From Candidatus Methylomirabilota bacterium (GTDB lineage: Bacteria > Methylomirabilota > Methylomirabilia > Methylomirabilales > 2-02-FULL-66-22): a DNA stretch of 13,858 nucleotides. The DNA is taken from assembly GCA_016208645.1 (NCBI GenBank), contig JACQXP010000163.1:1-13858 (forward strand), in the 5' to 3' direction. Below, piece by piece: positions 12,964 to 13,858 of the stretch (position 1 is the first letter of the stretch; every line of letters starts with the position of its first letter). Both the position numbers and the translations under genes were made by a program. The notes under the pieces are model-generated. The model did no database searches. It had not been told where the DNA came from and saw only the letters and a program-made list of their open reading frames with translations.

Positions 12964-13858
12964 TGGGCAGGCGCCAGCCCGACCGCAACCGTTCCGCCGT
13001 CACCAGCCCCTCGACTGCCATGGCCGACACCGCGATCCATTCCACCCGTCTTGTGCGCGTCCGAAGCATCCTGGATGCCGTGGATGGGAATCAGTTACTC
13101 ATGCGCGGCATGATCCTGCTGGCGTGCCTCTGGATGATCGTGGTGGTCGTCCTCCCCCTCCTGCAGCTCCTGTCCAAGAGCCTGGTGGACCATGACGGGG
13201 CCTTCGTCGGGCTGGCGAATTTCATCCATTACTTCCGGACGCCAGCGCTGTCCATGTCCCTCTACAACAGCCTGTTCGTCTCCGTGGTGACCACGGCCAT
13301 CTCCGTGACCCTGGGGTTTCTCTACGCCTACGCGCTCACCCGGACGACCATCCCCGGCAAGGCCGTCTTCCGAGGCATCGCCCTGCTTCCGCTGTTTTCC
13401 CCCACGCTCCTCAATGGGATCACCCTGGTGTATCTGTTCGGCAAGAAGGGGTTGATCACCACAGGCTTCTTCGGCTACTTCGAGCAGTCGGCGGGAATCA
13501 CGCTGGCGGCCGACATCGGCCTGTACGGCCCGGTGGGGATCGTCATCGCCGAGGTGTTCTACGTCTTCCCCCAGGCCATGCTCATCCTCTCCATCGCCCT
13601 GAGCATGACGGACGCCAGGCTGTACGAGGCCTCGGACTCCCTGCGGGCCTCGAACCTCCGCACCTTCCTCACGGTGACCATTCCCGGCATCAAGTACGGC
13701 CTCATGAGCGCGACCTTCGTCTCCTTCATCCTCTGCTTCACGGACTTCGGCGCGCCCAAGGTCGTCGGCGGCAACTACAACGTCCTGGCCACCGACATCT
13801 ACAAGCAGGTCATCGGGCAGCAGAACTTCGTCATGGGGGCCACGGTCAGCGTGGTGCT
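12963..13858 (+). CDS. AEP-type ABC transporter permease, 5' part
   Basis: Inner-membrane permease cut by the right edge after about 298 residues. ATG 12963 shares bases with the ATPase stop (TGATG), so translation is coupled. After ~45 cytoplasmic residues comes a first membrane segment (about 50-70, ILLACLWMIVVVVLPLLQLL), then NFIHYF, a helix starting SLFVSVVTTAISVTLGF, further helices, and the cytoplasmic EAA loop, EASDSLRASNLRTFLTVTIP (about 222-241), which contacts the ATPase. The AEP-type family usually has two fused permease halves in one chain of about 550-580 residues, so this would be the first half; that cannot be verified here. The first ~25 residues may be dispensable, since ATG 13020 is also in frame. 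Confidence 0.9.
   Translation, partial: MGRRQPDRNRSAVTSPSTAMADTAIHSTRLVRVRSILDAVDGNQLLMRGMILLACLWMIVVVVLPLLQLLSKSLVDHDGAFVGLANFIHYFRTPALSMSLYNSLFVSVVTTAISVTLGFLYAYALTRTTIPGKAVFRGIALLPLFSPTLLNGITLVYLFGKKGLITTGFFGYFEQSAGITLAADIGLYGPVGIVIAEVFYVFPQAMLILSIALSMTDARLYEASDSLRASNLRTFLTVTIPGIKYGLMSATFVSFILCFTDFGAPKVVGGNYNVLATDIYKQVIGQQNFVMGATVSVV

Noticed and set aside
1..13858. tRNA, rRNA or known riboswitch
   Set aside because: No cloverleaf, rRNA-like stretch or recognisable riboswitch core was seen by eye; a covariance-model search would be needed to exclude small RNAs.

Overview
The window is GC-rich, densely coded bacterial chromosome. It carries a tungstopterin-type aldehyde:ferredoxin oxidoreductase (AOR), a glutaconate-type CoA-transferase and a 2-aminoethylphosphonate (AEP) gene set, with several short repeat elements packed into the gaps. 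This mix suggests an uncultured soil or subsurface lineage of the Rokubacteria/Methylomirabilota (NC10) or Binatota kind. That placement is an impression from gene content and composition; there is no marker gene here.

Layout. Positions 1-2613 are on the minus strand: a LysR regulator (2613-1723), then a CDP-alcohol phosphatidyltransferase with an N-terminal nucleotidyltransferase-like domain (1644-388), then the start of an RsbRD-type stress/sensor protein cut by the window edge (353-1). A short AT-richer divergent control region (2614-2700) separates these from plus-strand genes that run to the right edge. The first plus-strand block holds CoA-transferase subunits A and B, a citrate synthase/citryl-CoA lyase-like protein, a MoaD/ThiS-like protein and AOR. 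The AOR reading frame is broken near its 3' end, but its stop still overlaps (ATGA) the start of a class III PLP enzyme that looks like (R)-1-hydroxy-2-aminoethylphosphonate ammonia-lyase (PbfA). PhnW (AEP:pyruvate transaminase) follows. After a 195-base gap with a near-consensus sigma-70 promoter come the binding protein, ATPase and (partial) permease of the AEP-type ABC transporter.

How the genes may work together. The transporter would import AEP and (R)-1-hydroxy-AEP. PhnW and the PbfA-like lyase would both yield phosphonoacetaldehyde. No phosphonatase (PhnX), phosphonoacetaldehyde dehydrogenase (PhnY) or phosphonoacetate hydrolase (PhnA) lies in the window. Instead an AOR with its own MoaD/ThiS-like partner sits directly upstream and was translationally coupled to the PbfA-like gene. 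The most interesting reading is an AEP pathway in which a tungsten/molybdenum AOR oxidises phosphonoacetaldehyde or a downstream aldehyde; this is inference. The CoA-transferase and citrate-synthase-like genes could handle a carboxylate product, or belong to a separate LysR-controlled pathway.

The second theme is repeat invasion. Four unrelated short repeat types occupy intergenic space or gene ends. One palindromic 55-bp insert is flanked by a perfect 14-bp duplication and sits exactly on the AOR start codon. A CTCGG-rich array has removed the normal stop after the MoaD-like di-glycine. Two long hairpins made of GTTCG-N3 octamers flank the CoA-transferase B/lyase pair.
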